A DNA stretch of 24,874 bases. Origin: a virus. A model generated the notes under the pieces. It searched no databases. It was not told where the DNA came from and saw only the letters and a list, made by a program, of their open reading frames with translations. The first letter of the stretch is position 1. Every line of letters begins with the position of its first letter. Shown here piece after piece: positions 1 to 7,165 of this stretch. A program made the translations under genes and the position numbers. Location of the stretch: IMG/VR virus record IMGVR_UViG_3300025264_000105, positions 1 to 24,874 of that record; one strand, given 5' to 3'.

Positions 1-719
1 TCTTGAGTGGGAGCAATAGGTTCCGGAAGGATAGGAGGAGGTCCTTGAGGTTCAGGAAGGATAGGACTAGGAACTGGTGCTTGTTGTTGCTGTGCTTGTG
101 TGGCCTGATTCATAGCAATAAGTTTAGCTACTTCTGGGGGTAACTGGTTAGGATCCATTGGATCAGCTTGCGGCATTGGCTGATCTAAAGATCCAACAAA
201 AGGTATAACACCAAGAGCTTGTGCTTGTGCTGCCTGATTTCTAGCAACAATATCAGTACGGCCCGTAAACCTTGCCTCTCGATCTTTCTGCACGGCACGA
301 GTTTTATCTTGAAGAGATAAGAACCTATTCTCTGCGGTCTGTTGTGCCTTAACGGCTTGTTCCTGTTCTTGGTCACTTCTTTCTTGTCTTGCTAGTATTT
401 GCTGAAGGGCCTGTTGAGACTGTTGTCTAGCTAGTGCTTCTCCGGCAAAAAAATCACCTGGAAACGGAGCTGTTGCCGAACCTGGAAGCGGAGCGGGAGG
501 AAGACCACCCCCGGCCTGTGCCTGTCGGTGATACCCAGAAAAGGAATTTATTAGACTTCGTATTTTTTCACCAAAAGGCGTGAACCAATTCTCTTCCGTA
601 AGAAGACTCTTCAACCTTTCTATTTTTTGGCCGGGGTCAGCTTCAGCCTCAACGGGTAAAGCCGACAACGGAGAAGGTTGAAGTATGTTTCTACCAATTT
701 GTTGATAAGGGTTAGCCAT
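1..719 (-). CDS. Gln/Pro-rich putative internal virion protein, C-terminus outside window
   Basis: An open frame of 239 codons starts at the TAATG junction with the preceding gene and runs off the window edge with no stop. It begins MANPYQQIGRNILQPSPLSA, continues with KIERLKSLLTEENWFTPFGE and a Pro/Gly linker, then has a long charged, Gln-rich helix (about residues 92-155; ALQQILARQERSDQEQEQAV), followed by a low-complexity Gln/Pro region with two PILPEP copies. There is no membrane span in the visible part. Composition and neighbours suggest an internal head or ejection protein like the two genes before it, but nothing identifies a family. Confidence 0.72.
   Translation of the reverse strand, partial: MANPYQQIGRNILQPSPLSALPVEAEADPGQKIERLKSLLTEENWFTPFGEKIRSLINSFSGYHRQAQAGGGLPPAPLPGSATAPFPGDFFAGEALARQQSQQALQQILARQERSDQEQEQAVKAQQTAENRFLSLQDKTRAVQKDREARFTGRTDIVARNQAAQAQALGVIPFVGSLDQPMPQADPMDPNQLPPEVAKLIAMNQATQAQQQQAPVPSPILPEPQGPPPILPEPIAPTQ
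18..66. repeat. 30-bp-period direct repeat in Pro-rich coding region
   Basis: AGGTTCCGGAAGGATAGGA (18-36) and AGGTTCAGGAAGGATAGGA (48-66) differ at one base and encode the two PILPEP units in the partial protein. The pattern may continue beyond the window edge. Confidence 0.75.
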
Positions 720-1714
720 TAACCGGTCATCCAGCCTTTAGCTGTGTCCCACAGGTTGCCCCATCCTTGTGCGGGACTCTGAGCTCCAGTACCGCTCGGT
801 GTAGCAAAGAAATTACCGATACCGCTGGCAATACTCGCAATGTTCCCAAGGCCAGTCATGGGTGTATAACCACCGGGGCCACCAAAAACGTCTGTAGCTT
901 CTGTAACCGTTTTTCCATAAGGTAAGTTAGCCAAGGCACCTTGTCTAACGTCAGCCATTTGGAAAGGCCAGTTAATCTCTGCTTTTTCTGTTCGAAGCAA
1001 GTCAGAAAGCTGAGCTTGATTTTGTGCTTGTTGAGCACCACCATAAGTAAAGCCAGCGCCAAGTTCTCTTCCTGTAAGGGCGGCTAAATTAGTAGCTCCC
1101 CCTAGAGCACTTTCTGCTGCTACACCTCGTGCAGCTAAATCCTTAAAATAATTAGGTACAGCTCTATCAAAGGCTTGTCGTTGTAAGTCAGCTTTTTGTC
1201 GTATTACAGAATCTGCTATTTGACCTTCCACAATACCACGGCGATTACCCCCAAAGGCACTATAACCTTGTGACCCCATAGCTCTAGCATCTGCTGCTAT
1301 TTGGGCTTGTTGAGCAGCCCTATCAATTTCTCCACCCAGCGCATCAAGATATGGATTCATAAATGGAGTCAGCGCTCCAGGGTCAGTTATTCGTTGGCCC
1401 GCTAACCCTGTTAGATTTTGTAAAGCACCCGAAGCTGCAATACCGGCTTCTGTTCCACCGGGAGCACCGTAATATTCCTCAGCTCTACCTAAAGCGCCCA
1501 CTTGTCCTGGAGTAAAAGGAGACACACCCGAAACAGAAGGTGGACGATAAGCCTGTTGTGAAAGTTGATCTACGAGTTGAATCTGTTCTCTAGCAAACTC
1601 GTCCAAATAGTCAGGTACCGTTGTTCCTGAAGTTCGGACTGTCGTCTGCGCCTCTTGGCTACGGTCTGGCTCTTTGAACCCCGTAAACTCTAATAAGCTA
1701 TCTATCCAACTCAT
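719..1714 (-). CDS. Putative ejection/internal virion protein (331 aa)
   Basis: A 331-residue Ala/Gly/Gln-rich protein. It starts MSWIDSLLEFTGFKEP, then has DYLDEFAREQIQLVDQLSQQ, PFTPGQVGALGRAEEYYG, ITDPGALTPFMNPYLDALGG, a long helix (DRAAQQAQIAADARAMGSQG) and a segment YSAFGGNRRGIVEGQIADSV. The order NPYLDxLxxE - helix - GxxAFGGxRxG is common in marine phage proteins that I associate with P22 gp20-type DNA-transfer or internal virion proteins. The C-terminus is Gly-rich and weakly hydrophobic (GLGNIASIASGIGNFFATPS). Its stop overlaps the next start (TAATG). The role in DNA ejection is inference. Confidence 0.75.
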   Translation of the reverse strand: MSWIDSLLEFTGFKEPDRSQEAQTTVRTSGTTVPDYLDEFAREQIQLVDQLSQQAYRPPSVSGVSPFTPGQVGALGRAEEYYGAPGGTEAGIAASGALQNLTGLAGQRITDPGALTPFMNPYLDALGGEIDRAAQQAQIAADARAMGSQGYSAFGGNRRGIVEGQIADSVIRQKADLQRQAFDRAVPNYFKDLAARGVAAESALGGATNLAALTGRELGAGFTYGGAQQAQNQAQLSDLLRTEKAEINWPFQMADVRQGALANLPYGKTVTEATDVFGGPGGYTPMTGLGNIASIASGIGNFFATPSGTGAQSPAQGWGNLWDTAKGWMTG

Positions 1715-1731
1715 CTCATTTATCCTTTAGA

Positions 1732-2958
1732 TTAATAGAGCGTACCAGAAATATCTATCTGATTTGGTGTTGGAGTTCCCTGCATAATCTTCCATAAATC
1801 TTCAAATTCTTTCGGTCCTTGGTCTATCCTAAGAGGTGCGGCACGAGCTGGCGCAATGAGCTGTAAAGGTGTAGTTGCGGCGGGTTGCTGTATGGGTGCA
1901 ACGGGTTGCTGTGAAGCAACGGCACCCGCACGTGGATCAGGTCTAAATAGGTTTTGTATTGGACCTTTTACATATTGCTGAAAAACCTTTTTAGCATAGC
2001 CTTCCGGGTCTAAATGTATGTTTGAACTGGTATATACATCTCGAGGAACATTAAAAGAAGTATCTCTAGGTGATGTATCCCAACCAGCTAGTTTAGATAA
2101 TGTTTGATTATCATCAAAGAAGGTATTATAAGCGTCTAACGCTCCTGTAGCAGCTCTGGCTATTGGTGCAAATCGTGAATACGGTCCAATCAAACTTAAT
2201 GCACCGCCTACTGGATCACCCTTTGCTATGCCTGTACCTAGTCCATAGAGTGCGCCAAGTGCGGGATTTATAGCATAAGCAAGAGTACTTAGAACGGGCG
2301 CGTCGAAAGGGTCAAATTCTGTACCTTCATAAAAACCTTCATTAGGATCAAATTCTACAGGCGATTGAAAACCAAACAATCCAGCGATATCAGACCCTAT
2401 GTCTTGACTGCCCTTATAAGCATCAATATAAGATTGTGCTAACGCATTTTGAGATAATGTAGAAGGAGCCAAATTGGTCGTTAATAAAGCCGGATCATGG
2501 CGACCTGTTCGAAACCCTGTTTTAAGGAGTTCCCTAATATCTTCACTTTGTTTTAGAGAAGGATCATCTAAAGAATGTACGCCATAACCAAACCGAGGCG
2601 CAAAACCCATTTCCTCTGGAGTTAGCCCACTCTTTTCTTGACCCGGTATTCCTATAATTCCACGAGCTATCATATCGGCATACGGGTCAGTTCTAACCAT
2701 AGTTGCTGCGGCTTGACCCATATGCTGTTCAACTTGATCTTCAGTCATTTCCCCAGCATCAACTAAACCACTAAAGTCTTCCGGTGTGGGAAGAGAATCA
2801 TCTTGTGGGTCGTCTTGACCATATTCCCCGCCACCGCCACCATCGTCACCATCACCGCCAAAGCAATAGTGCTTTAATTGATACTGGTCAAAACCATATG
2901 CTTCCAAAGGATTTGGATTAAACCAGCCGTCAGACCACATGCCTCTAGGGTTATACAT
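1732..2958 (-). CDS. Putative internal virion protein with Gly-rich N-terminus and hydrophobic segment (408 aa)
   Basis: I do not recognise a named family. The N-terminal 60 residues are aromatic then very Gly/Asp-rich, including GGDGDDGGGGG (34-44), which contains one GGxGxD-like element. Residues 55-215 are acidic and mostly polar. Residues 220-272 are a hydrophobic Ala/Gly/Leu-rich stretch (VLSTLAYAINPALGALYGLG, GGALSLIGPYSRFAPIARAA) with one lysine, K246. The C-terminal region is Pro/Gln/Ala-rich (PVAPIQQPAATTPLQLIAPA). Composition and position among late structural genes suggest an internal or ejected virion protein able to touch a membrane. The ATG overlaps the acyltransferase stop by 8 nt, so the two are probably co-translated. 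Confidence 0.72.
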   Translation of the reverse strand: MYNPRGMWSDGWFNPNPLEAYGFDQYQLKHYCFGGDGDDGGGGGEYGQDDPQDDSLPTPEDFSGLVDAGEMTEDQVEQHMGQAAATMVRTDPYADMIARGIIGIPGQEKSGLTPEEMGFAPRFGYGVHSLDDPSLKQSEDIRELLKTGFRTGRHDPALLTTNLAPSTLSQNALAQSYIDAYKGSQDIGSDIAGLFGFQSPVEFDPNEGFYEGTEFDPFDAPVLSTLAYAINPALGALYGLGTGIAKGDPVGGALSLIGPYSRFAPIARAATGALDAYNTFFDDNQTLSKLAGWDTSPRDTSFNVPRDVYTSSNIHLDPEGYAKKVFQQYVKGPIQNLFRPDPRAGAVASQQPVAPIQQPAATTPLQLIAPARAAPLRIDQGPKEFEDLWKIMQGTPTPNQIDISGTLY

Positions 2959-3385
2959 GGACTATTTTAATCCCTAATTTATTAGGATTTTTTGCCCTGT
3001 GCCAATAAGCACGGTCAATGATGGGTTCAAACTTTTCCCTTAGGTAACGGATGATTTTTCTAGGGCTATAATCCATAGCTATTACATCTATGACCCAAAA
3101 TTGGTCGCCGACATTCCAATCCGATGCCTGTAGTCGTCGCTGGCGTGTCACATACCCGAATGCCGTAGTGTTGGTAAGCCATGCCCACGAGACGAACCCT
3201 GCTGGCTTATTCTGAACCTTGAACAATTCAAACTGATTTAATTGTAGTGGCGGTACAACCAATCGCTTTAAATCAGTCACCGTATAACCTTTATGCGTGG
3301 GAGAATTTGCCATAAGGTCCACAACATCACAAAAGTCTTGTTGACTATAGGTTGGCTCGTTCAAATAACTTACAGCATTTAGCAT
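2951..3385 (-). CDS. HlyC-like toxin-activating lysine acyltransferase
   Basis: A 144-residue protein that fits the RTX toxin-activating acyltransferase family (HlyC/ApxC, Pfam PF02794 from memory), which moves a fatty acyl chain from acyl carrier protein to a lysine of a toxin. Visible family features in order: NSPTHKG (H31 at the place of HlyC His23), LKRLVVPPLQLNQFELFKV, KPAGFVSWAWLT (62-71), SDWNVGDQFWVIDVIA (88-103, D100 at the place of HlyC Asp92). The His-Asp distance is 69 in both. It is shorter than HlyC (about 170 residues) at the C-terminus. No RTX toxin is nearby; it overlaps the next virion-type gene by 8 nt. Its likely substrate is therefore a phage or host protein. No clear Shine-Dalgarno. 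Confidence 0.88.
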   Translation of the reverse strand: MLNAVSYLNEPTYSQQDFCDVVDLMANSPTHKGYTVTDLKRLVVPPLQLNQFELFKVQNKPAGFVSWAWLTNTTAFGYVTRQRRLQASDWNVGDQFWVIDVIAMDYSPRKIIRYLREKFEPIIDRAYWHRAKNPNKLGIKIVHV

Positions 3386-3400
3386 AAGAGGTAAATCTGC

Positions 3401-3664
3401 TTATCTTCCTAAGAGACCACGGTCTTTCATTTGTGTAATCAATGTACCTAAAACATCAGCCACTTCAGCAAGGGTTGTAGAATCTGCATCAAGTACGGTA
3501 TCGGCTGTTACATTGCTTACTTGCCAGCCTTCTCCAATAGCCCGTGATAAAAGCTGGTGAATTAAATCCAGACGATCAATAAGCTGTATCATATAATCAG
3601 GTTCATAGGTTTCAGGCGGTGTTGGTAACGGACCAATTGTACCAATAGTTGTATCTATAGTCAT
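3401..3664 (-). CDS. Small conserved structural-module protein (87 aa)
   Basis: An 87-residue acidic protein coupled to the nozzle gene by a four-base ATGA overlap. The start is Pro-rich (GPLPTPPETYEPDY), followed by a helix (MIQLIDRLDLIHQLLSRAIG) and a C-terminal segment TTLAEVADVLGTLITQMKDR. Small proteins with the ending LxxVLGTLIxxL occur next to nozzle genes in marine phages as I recall, with no known function. No membrane span or cysteine is present. It may be a virion component or an assembly factor. Confidence 0.72.
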   Translation of the reverse strand: MTIDTTIGTIGPLPTPPETYEPDYMIQLIDRLDLIHQLLSRAIGEGWQVSNVTADTVLDADSTTLAEVADVLGTLITQMKDRGLLGR

Positions 3665-5661
3665 CGTTTACCATCCGCCGTGAATTGGAACCGAGTATGC
3701 CCAAATCGCCAATATGTTTGTCCTGTAGAACTTACCTTTAAACGAAGCTGTCGGCCCTTTGCCCGTAGGCTAAGTTTTTCCGTCGTTGAGAATAAATCAT
3801 ACGGACCTTTTGTAACTTCAGTTGAATTGGGGTACTTACGAGTATACAGTGTAATTTGCGGTGTGCCAGATACATCCGGAATAACTTTATCTACCAACAG
3901 CATGGCATCACCGGCTTCACCTAATTCTAAAGCGCCACACTCAACATAACTGGTTATATCAGAACCGTTGTCGCTTCTACCGTTTTCTTGATAATAGACA
4001 TTGCCGCTAGAATCAGTAGTAGTTGGGAATAACAGCCAGTCTTCATCATCAATCCAAACATTTCGATCTAAGCTGCCGACAAACCATTCATTTGTCGTAT
4101 AATTAAGAGCCACATAACGATCAGGACTCGTAGCTTCAGAGCTAGGGTAAAACCACCAGATTTCTGTAAACTTACGATTCGTCCCACCAAAGGAAATATT
4201 TTGGAAATCATCATTTAAATCGTCAAAAACGAAATCACGAACAGGACAAGGAATCGGTTGAACTCTTCCAGAATAAATATAAAAATGTCCACAGCCCATC
4301 CAATACACAGCACCATTAATTTCTACTGCCGCGTTTTGTCCTACGGGCGCACAAGAAGTTGCTATAGCTCTAAATCCAAAGGTATACGGAGGACCTTGAA
4401 AAACCATACCGAACAGAGCTTCATCAGTAAAAATTAAAATCTGATCTCTTGTCTGTTGAATAGCTATAACTCTATGTCCTACTTCCAACCGCTGTGACCC
4501 AGCCGTATTGGTAGCCGAAGCCGACCATGTAGTATTAGCCTCTTGGCTTGACCACTTTACTAAAAGTGGATCATCATCAGCACCAAAACAGATAACATGC
4601 CTATCTGGAACAGAAACCAGACTCAATAAAGCGTTAGTAGGCGCATTACTAAGTGCAATAGCTCTTGTATCTGTACCGTTTGTTGCATCCCATATATAGG
4701 TACCGCCATCACGACGAGTAGCTATTAAATCTTCGCCCCATAAAGTAAATGACCACAACGAGGGTTCTAATACAACCGTAGAAGAAGAAACAGCCGCCGC
4801 AGAACCCCAACCAAATATTAAGGTCGCCTTGCCAGCAGAACCATAGGAAGTGAAACTAGACGTATTGGTACCAGACAATTCAAACGTGTTAGTCGTTACA
4901 TTTGCTGTGGTGTAATAATTACCATTAACCTCAACCATTCCAACCACTTCGGTTAATTTTACTAAATCACCGTTACTAAATCCATGTGCGGTAGCGGTAA
5001 CAACTCCTGGATTAGCTTGTGTAAGACCACTTACAGTTTTTTGCGTGATAGGTGAACCTTCACGATAACTGCCCCATGTATCTATACCCCAACCAAGGCC
5101 TCTTGCTCCAGGTTCAGCACCATTAGAAATCAAATAAGTAGCGGTTACACTACTACCTCCAGTAGCAGTGCTAGAAGCATTACTAGAAAATGTGATGGTA
5201 TAGGTATTTTCATCTACAAAAGTTAAAACAAATTCACCTGTAATTGTTATTCCACCTACAGCACTTGACCCAGTAAATACAACATAGTCTCCATCATTTG
5301 CACCATGAGCAACATCTGCCACTGAGACTGTGGGACTACCGCTTGAAGTTGTGAAAGGATTGGTTAAACTTGCCGTAGCACGAATTGGCGTTATGTCATA
5401 AATTGTATCGTTAAAAACTAAATGAATCTTCTTTTCTGTACCTATAGCTAAAAGTTGATCTCCATTTAAATTACTCCAAGCCTGTAATTGACTGGGTATA
5501 CCAGTAGCAGACCAGTTTGCTTCTTTTAGCCACCCTCCAATCGGTTCGGGCAACCCTTGTTGAAACCTAACTTTATCACTATCAATCCATTTACCGTCTA
5601 TAGCGTAATCAGAACGATCTTTAAATACACCTCCTGGAATTTTTAATTTTTGAAGCGGCAT
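3661..5661 (-). CDS. Tail nozzle / DNA-stabilisation-like protein with FCCH-like insertions
   Basis: A 666-residue beta-rich protein starting MPLQKLKIPGGVFKDRSDYA. The body has repeated blade-like strands (LWSFTLWGEDLIATRRDGGT, RHVICFGADDDP, VIAIQQTRDQILIFTDEALF) suggesting the beta-propeller of P22 gp10-type or SU10-type nozzle proteins, which close the short tail and hold in the packaged DNA. Two similar insertions, about residues 98-175 and 207-281, follow the pattern HGxxxGDxVxxT...G...xxxTFxxTY seen in modules annotated in databases as ubiquitin-activating E1 FCCH-like. The start overlaps the next upstream... neighbour's frame only at its 3' end: its stop region joins the following gene by ATGA. 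Nozzle function is inferred. Confidence 0.82.
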   Translation of the reverse strand: MPLQKLKIPGGVFKDRSDYAIDGKWIDSDKVRFQQGLPEPIGGWLKEANWSATGIPSQLQAWSNLNGDQLLAIGTEKKIHLVFNDTIYDITPIRATASLTNPFTTSSGSPTVSVADVAHGANDGDYVVFTGSSAVGGITITGEFVLTFVDENTYTITFSSNASSTATGGSSVTATYLISNGAEPGARGLGWGIDTWGSYREGSPITQKTVSGLTQANPGVVTATAHGFSNGDLVKLTEVVGMVEVNGNYYTTANVTTNTFELSGTNTSSFTSYGSAGKATLIFGWGSAAAVSSSTVVLEPSLWSFTLWGEDLIATRRDGGTYIWDATNGTDTRAIALSNAPTNALLSLVSVPDRHVICFGADDDPLLVKWSSQEANTTWSASATNTAGSQRLEVGHRVIAIQQTRDQILIFTDEALFGMVFQGPPYTFGFRAIATSCAPVGQNAAVEINGAVYWMGCGHFYIYSGRVQPIPCPVRDFVFDDLNDDFQNISFGGTNRKFTEIWWFYPSSEATSPDRYVALNYTTNEWFVGSLDRNVWIDDEDWLLFPTTTDSSGNVYYQENGRSDNGSDITSYVECGALELGEAGDAMLLVDKVIPDVSGTPQITLYTRKYPNSTEVTKGPYDLFSTTEKLSLRAKGRQLRLKVSSTGQTYWRFGHTRFQFTADGKR

Positions 5662-5670
5662 ATTTTTAAC

Positions 5671-6114
5671 CTACGCTAGAAAAAGTTTCTGTTCAGTCGC
5701 TCGTCTTAAAACCAAGCCTTTTAAGATTTTTCCACCAGCCCTACGCCATTTGGGAAATTCATTGGCAGCGCCTTCATAATCTCCCCGATTTAATTTAGCC
5801 CTAAGAGTACTTGACTGTAAATTTCCACTCCCCAAATTATAAACAAAGGAGCATAACGCGCTGAATTCATTTTCATTCAACTTAACTTTAATTAAATTTT
5901 TGACCGAGCTTTCTGCTGACTGGACATCTTTTTTGAGGAGTTCTTCCCCTTCTTCTTTCGTAATGGCGGCTGTTGTGAGCTTGATTCTCTTTCTATTTTT
6001 ACCTCTGGTGCTGCCGTATCCAATCGTAGGAATCCCCGCAGGACAGAGATAAGCCTTTGAATGAAAACCTTCAAACTGTTTAATAATTTTGAGACCAGTT
6101 TCATTGCAATTCAT
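5671..6114 (-). CDS. Endolysin, GH24 T4/P22-type lysozyme
   Basis: A 147-residue muramidase that cleaves the peptidoglycan glycan chain. The catalytic pattern is E15 (FEGF), C24 (YLCPAG) and T30 (PTIGYG), exactly the E-8-(D/C)-5-T spacing of T4-type lysozymes (T4 Glu11, Asp20, Thr26). The second position is Cys, as in several known phage endolysins. Downstream, FSALCSFVYNLGSGNLQSST and a final helical WRRAGGKILKGLVLRRATEQ complete the fold. Length is typical. There is no N-terminal signal or signal-anchor segment, so release should depend on the holin. The start has little Shine-Dalgarno signal and overlaps the preceding small gene by 14 nt, implying coupling. Confidence 0.95.
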   Translation of the reverse strand: MNCNETGLKIIKQFEGFHSKAYLCPAGIPTIGYGSTRGKNRKRIKLTTAAITKEEGEELLKKDVQSAESSVKNLIKVKLNENEFSALCSFVYNLGSGNLQSSTLRAKLNRGDYEGAANEFPKWRRAGGKILKGLVLRRATEQKLFLA

Positions 6115-6268
6115 ATATTTCTTTTATGTCTTCTGGGTTAAAGCCTAAATGGCCCATATGCTCAACAAATTTTTCAGCACTAATAGCATCATATTCAAAT
6201 TTGTTGATTGTATTGGTTACTAACGAATCCCAAAAAATCCTACTGTCTACAACATTGTTTCTTGACAT
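6101..6268 (-). CDS. Small hypothetical protein between holin and endolysin (55 aa)
   Basis: A 55-codon frame begins directly after the holin TAA (TAAATG) and ends inside the first codons of the endolysin, overlapping it by 14 nt. The product is soluble, mildly acidic and helical (NVVDSRIFWDSLVTNTINKF, ISAEKFVEHMGHLGFNPEDI) without a membrane span or cysteine. I do not recognise the family. The perfect fit between the two lysis genes and the normal coding pattern support it. The weak ribosome-binding site (AGGGG about 12 nt upstream) suggests translation coupled to the holin. It might regulate the endolysin or simply be a passenger. Confidence 0.7.
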   Translation of the reverse strand: MSRNNVVDSRIFWDSLVTNTINKFEYDAISAEKFVEHMGHLGFNPEDIKEIYELQ

Positions 6269-6718
6269 TTATTTTTTACCCCTTGCTATTGCTCTTCCAC
6301 CGAACCAGAAACTGATGACGGCGGCGAATAGTGCTTTTGTATCTTCGTCCCAGATAAGTCCGGCCGCATCCAATCCAGATACCCCTTGGGCAGTGAGACT
6401 AAGATAGGCGGCGACCTCAACGAAAACGAACAGGAGGAAAAAAGAATAAGTAATGACAGGGCGAACGCTACCTCGAAGCCCGTCGATCCAGGGAACTCCC
6501 ACCGGCTGCATAGATTTTTGAAGCGCCTCAACCTCTCTAATATCTGCTTCAACATTGATTGCCTCCAATTTCTGCGAAGCTGCTTCTTTCTGCTGACGTA
6601 CTTGTACTTCCATGACCGCGAGTTCATGTTTCTTATCTTGCTTATCTTGAAAAAAGTCCATGACTTTAGGTAGAAAAGAAGTACCAAAACCAAGAAGTGA
6701 TCCGACTAAACTAAGCAT
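6269..6718 (-). CDS. Holin, GTA-type 3-TM family (putative)
   Basis: A 149-residue membrane protein. An N-terminal hydrophobic segment (residues 2-22, LSLVGSLLGFGTSFLPKVM) is followed by a charged coiled coil (28-70), then PWIDGLRGSVRPV leading into a second span (86-108, PVITYSFFLLFVFVEVAAYL) and a third span (128-145, KALFAAVISFWFGG) with a basic tail RAIARGKK. The WIDGLRxxVRP lead-in and spacing match the 3-TM holin family known from alphaproteobacterial gene-transfer agents (Pfam GTA_holin_3TM, from memory). Holins make pores that let the endolysin reach the wall; the endolysin gene is 155 nt downstream. TAAGGA precedes the ATG. Confidence 0.85.
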   Translation of the reverse strand: MLSLVGSLLGFGTSFLPKVMDFFQDKQDKKHELAVMEVQVRQQKEAASQKLEAINVEADIREVEALQKSMQPVGVPWIDGLRGSVRPVITYSFFLLFVFVEVAAYLSLTAQGVSGLDAAGLIWDEDTKALFAAVISFWFGGRAIARGKK

Positions 6719-6728
6719 CCTTATTTCC

Positions 6729-6827
6729 TTACCATAGTCCTAACCGTCCTGAATGAATAATTGTATATATGATAAAAGTTATAGCCAATAGGGCAACAAC
6801 ACTTCTTCTTTCTGACTGCCACATCAT
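6729..6827 (-). CDS. Tiny membrane protein in lysis cassette (32 aa)
   Basis: A 32-codon frame overlaps the lipoprotein stop (ATGA) and has GGAGG 4-5 nt before the first ATG, a strong site; a second ATG follows immediately, which could give two forms differing by one Met. The product has a basic, charged N-terminus (MMWQSERR), one hydrophobic span of about 16 residues (VVALLAITFIIYTIIH) and a short tail ending SGRLGLW. Size, single span and position before the holin fit a second small holin, a pinholin-like protein or an antiholin. The strong ribosome-binding site and coupling are the best evidence that it is real. Confidence 0.6.
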   Translation of the reverse strand: MMWQSERRSVVALLAITFIIYTIIHSGRLGLW

Positions 6828-7165
6828 ACACCCTCCGGTGGTTTAGCAGTAGCCCAACTCGTACCATATCCTAAGATACACGAGACTAATTCAGGGTTTG
6901 TTATGACAAGTGTCCAAGTTCCACGTTCTGATTTAAAAAGGTTGGCGATGTATTTGCCTTGGCCTGTGGCGAGTACACCCGCTGCCACTTGTGTCTCACG
7001 ATACTGGTCAAATAAAACTCGCGACATTACAGGATAGGGAAAACATTGCATATTTGCTGGCATCAGCAAAGGAGCATCACCGTCCTTATTGACAGCCTCC
7101 TCCTTTGTTTCTACCGTCGTGCAACCCAAAACAAGAAGAAGAGATATAGCAGCAACCCACTTCAT
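6824..7165 (-). CDS. Lipoprotein with signal peptide, possible outer-membrane spanin (113 aa)
   Basis: Residues 1-15 are a short lipoprotein signal (MKWVAAISLLLVLGC) with lipobox VLGC, so the mature protein would start at Cys15 with Thr16, favouring outer-membrane sorting. The remaining 98 residues form a small conserved-looking domain: CFPYPVMSRVLFDQYRETQV, YIANLFKSERGTWTLVITNP, SCILGYGTSW. The pattern C...Y.E...G...S..GTWT is one I recall from phage and proteobacterial proteins of unknown function. Its place after an N-anchored coiled-coil gene makes it the candidate outer-membrane partner. However, Rz1 proteins are usually Pro-rich and less globular, so the spanin call is tentative. AAAGG precedes the start. 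Confidence 0.68.
   Translation of the reverse strand: MKWVAAISLLLVLGCTTVETKEEAVNKDGDAPLLMPANMQCFPYPVMSRVLFDQYRETQVAAGVLATGQGKYIANLFKSERGTWTLVITNPELVSCILGYGTSWATAKPPEGV

Noticed and set aside
185-376. 63-codon frame on the minus strand near the left edge
   Set aside because: It lies wholly inside the larger open frame (1-719) whose product is a plausible Gln-rich virion protein; its own translation is a Leu/Lys-rich shadow with no start context.
6824-7165. Lipoprotein considered as a superinfection-exclusion (lysogenic conversion) factor
   Set aside because: Possible in principle, but its coupled position inside the lysis cassette favours a lysis role, and nothing in the sequence supports exclusion specifically.
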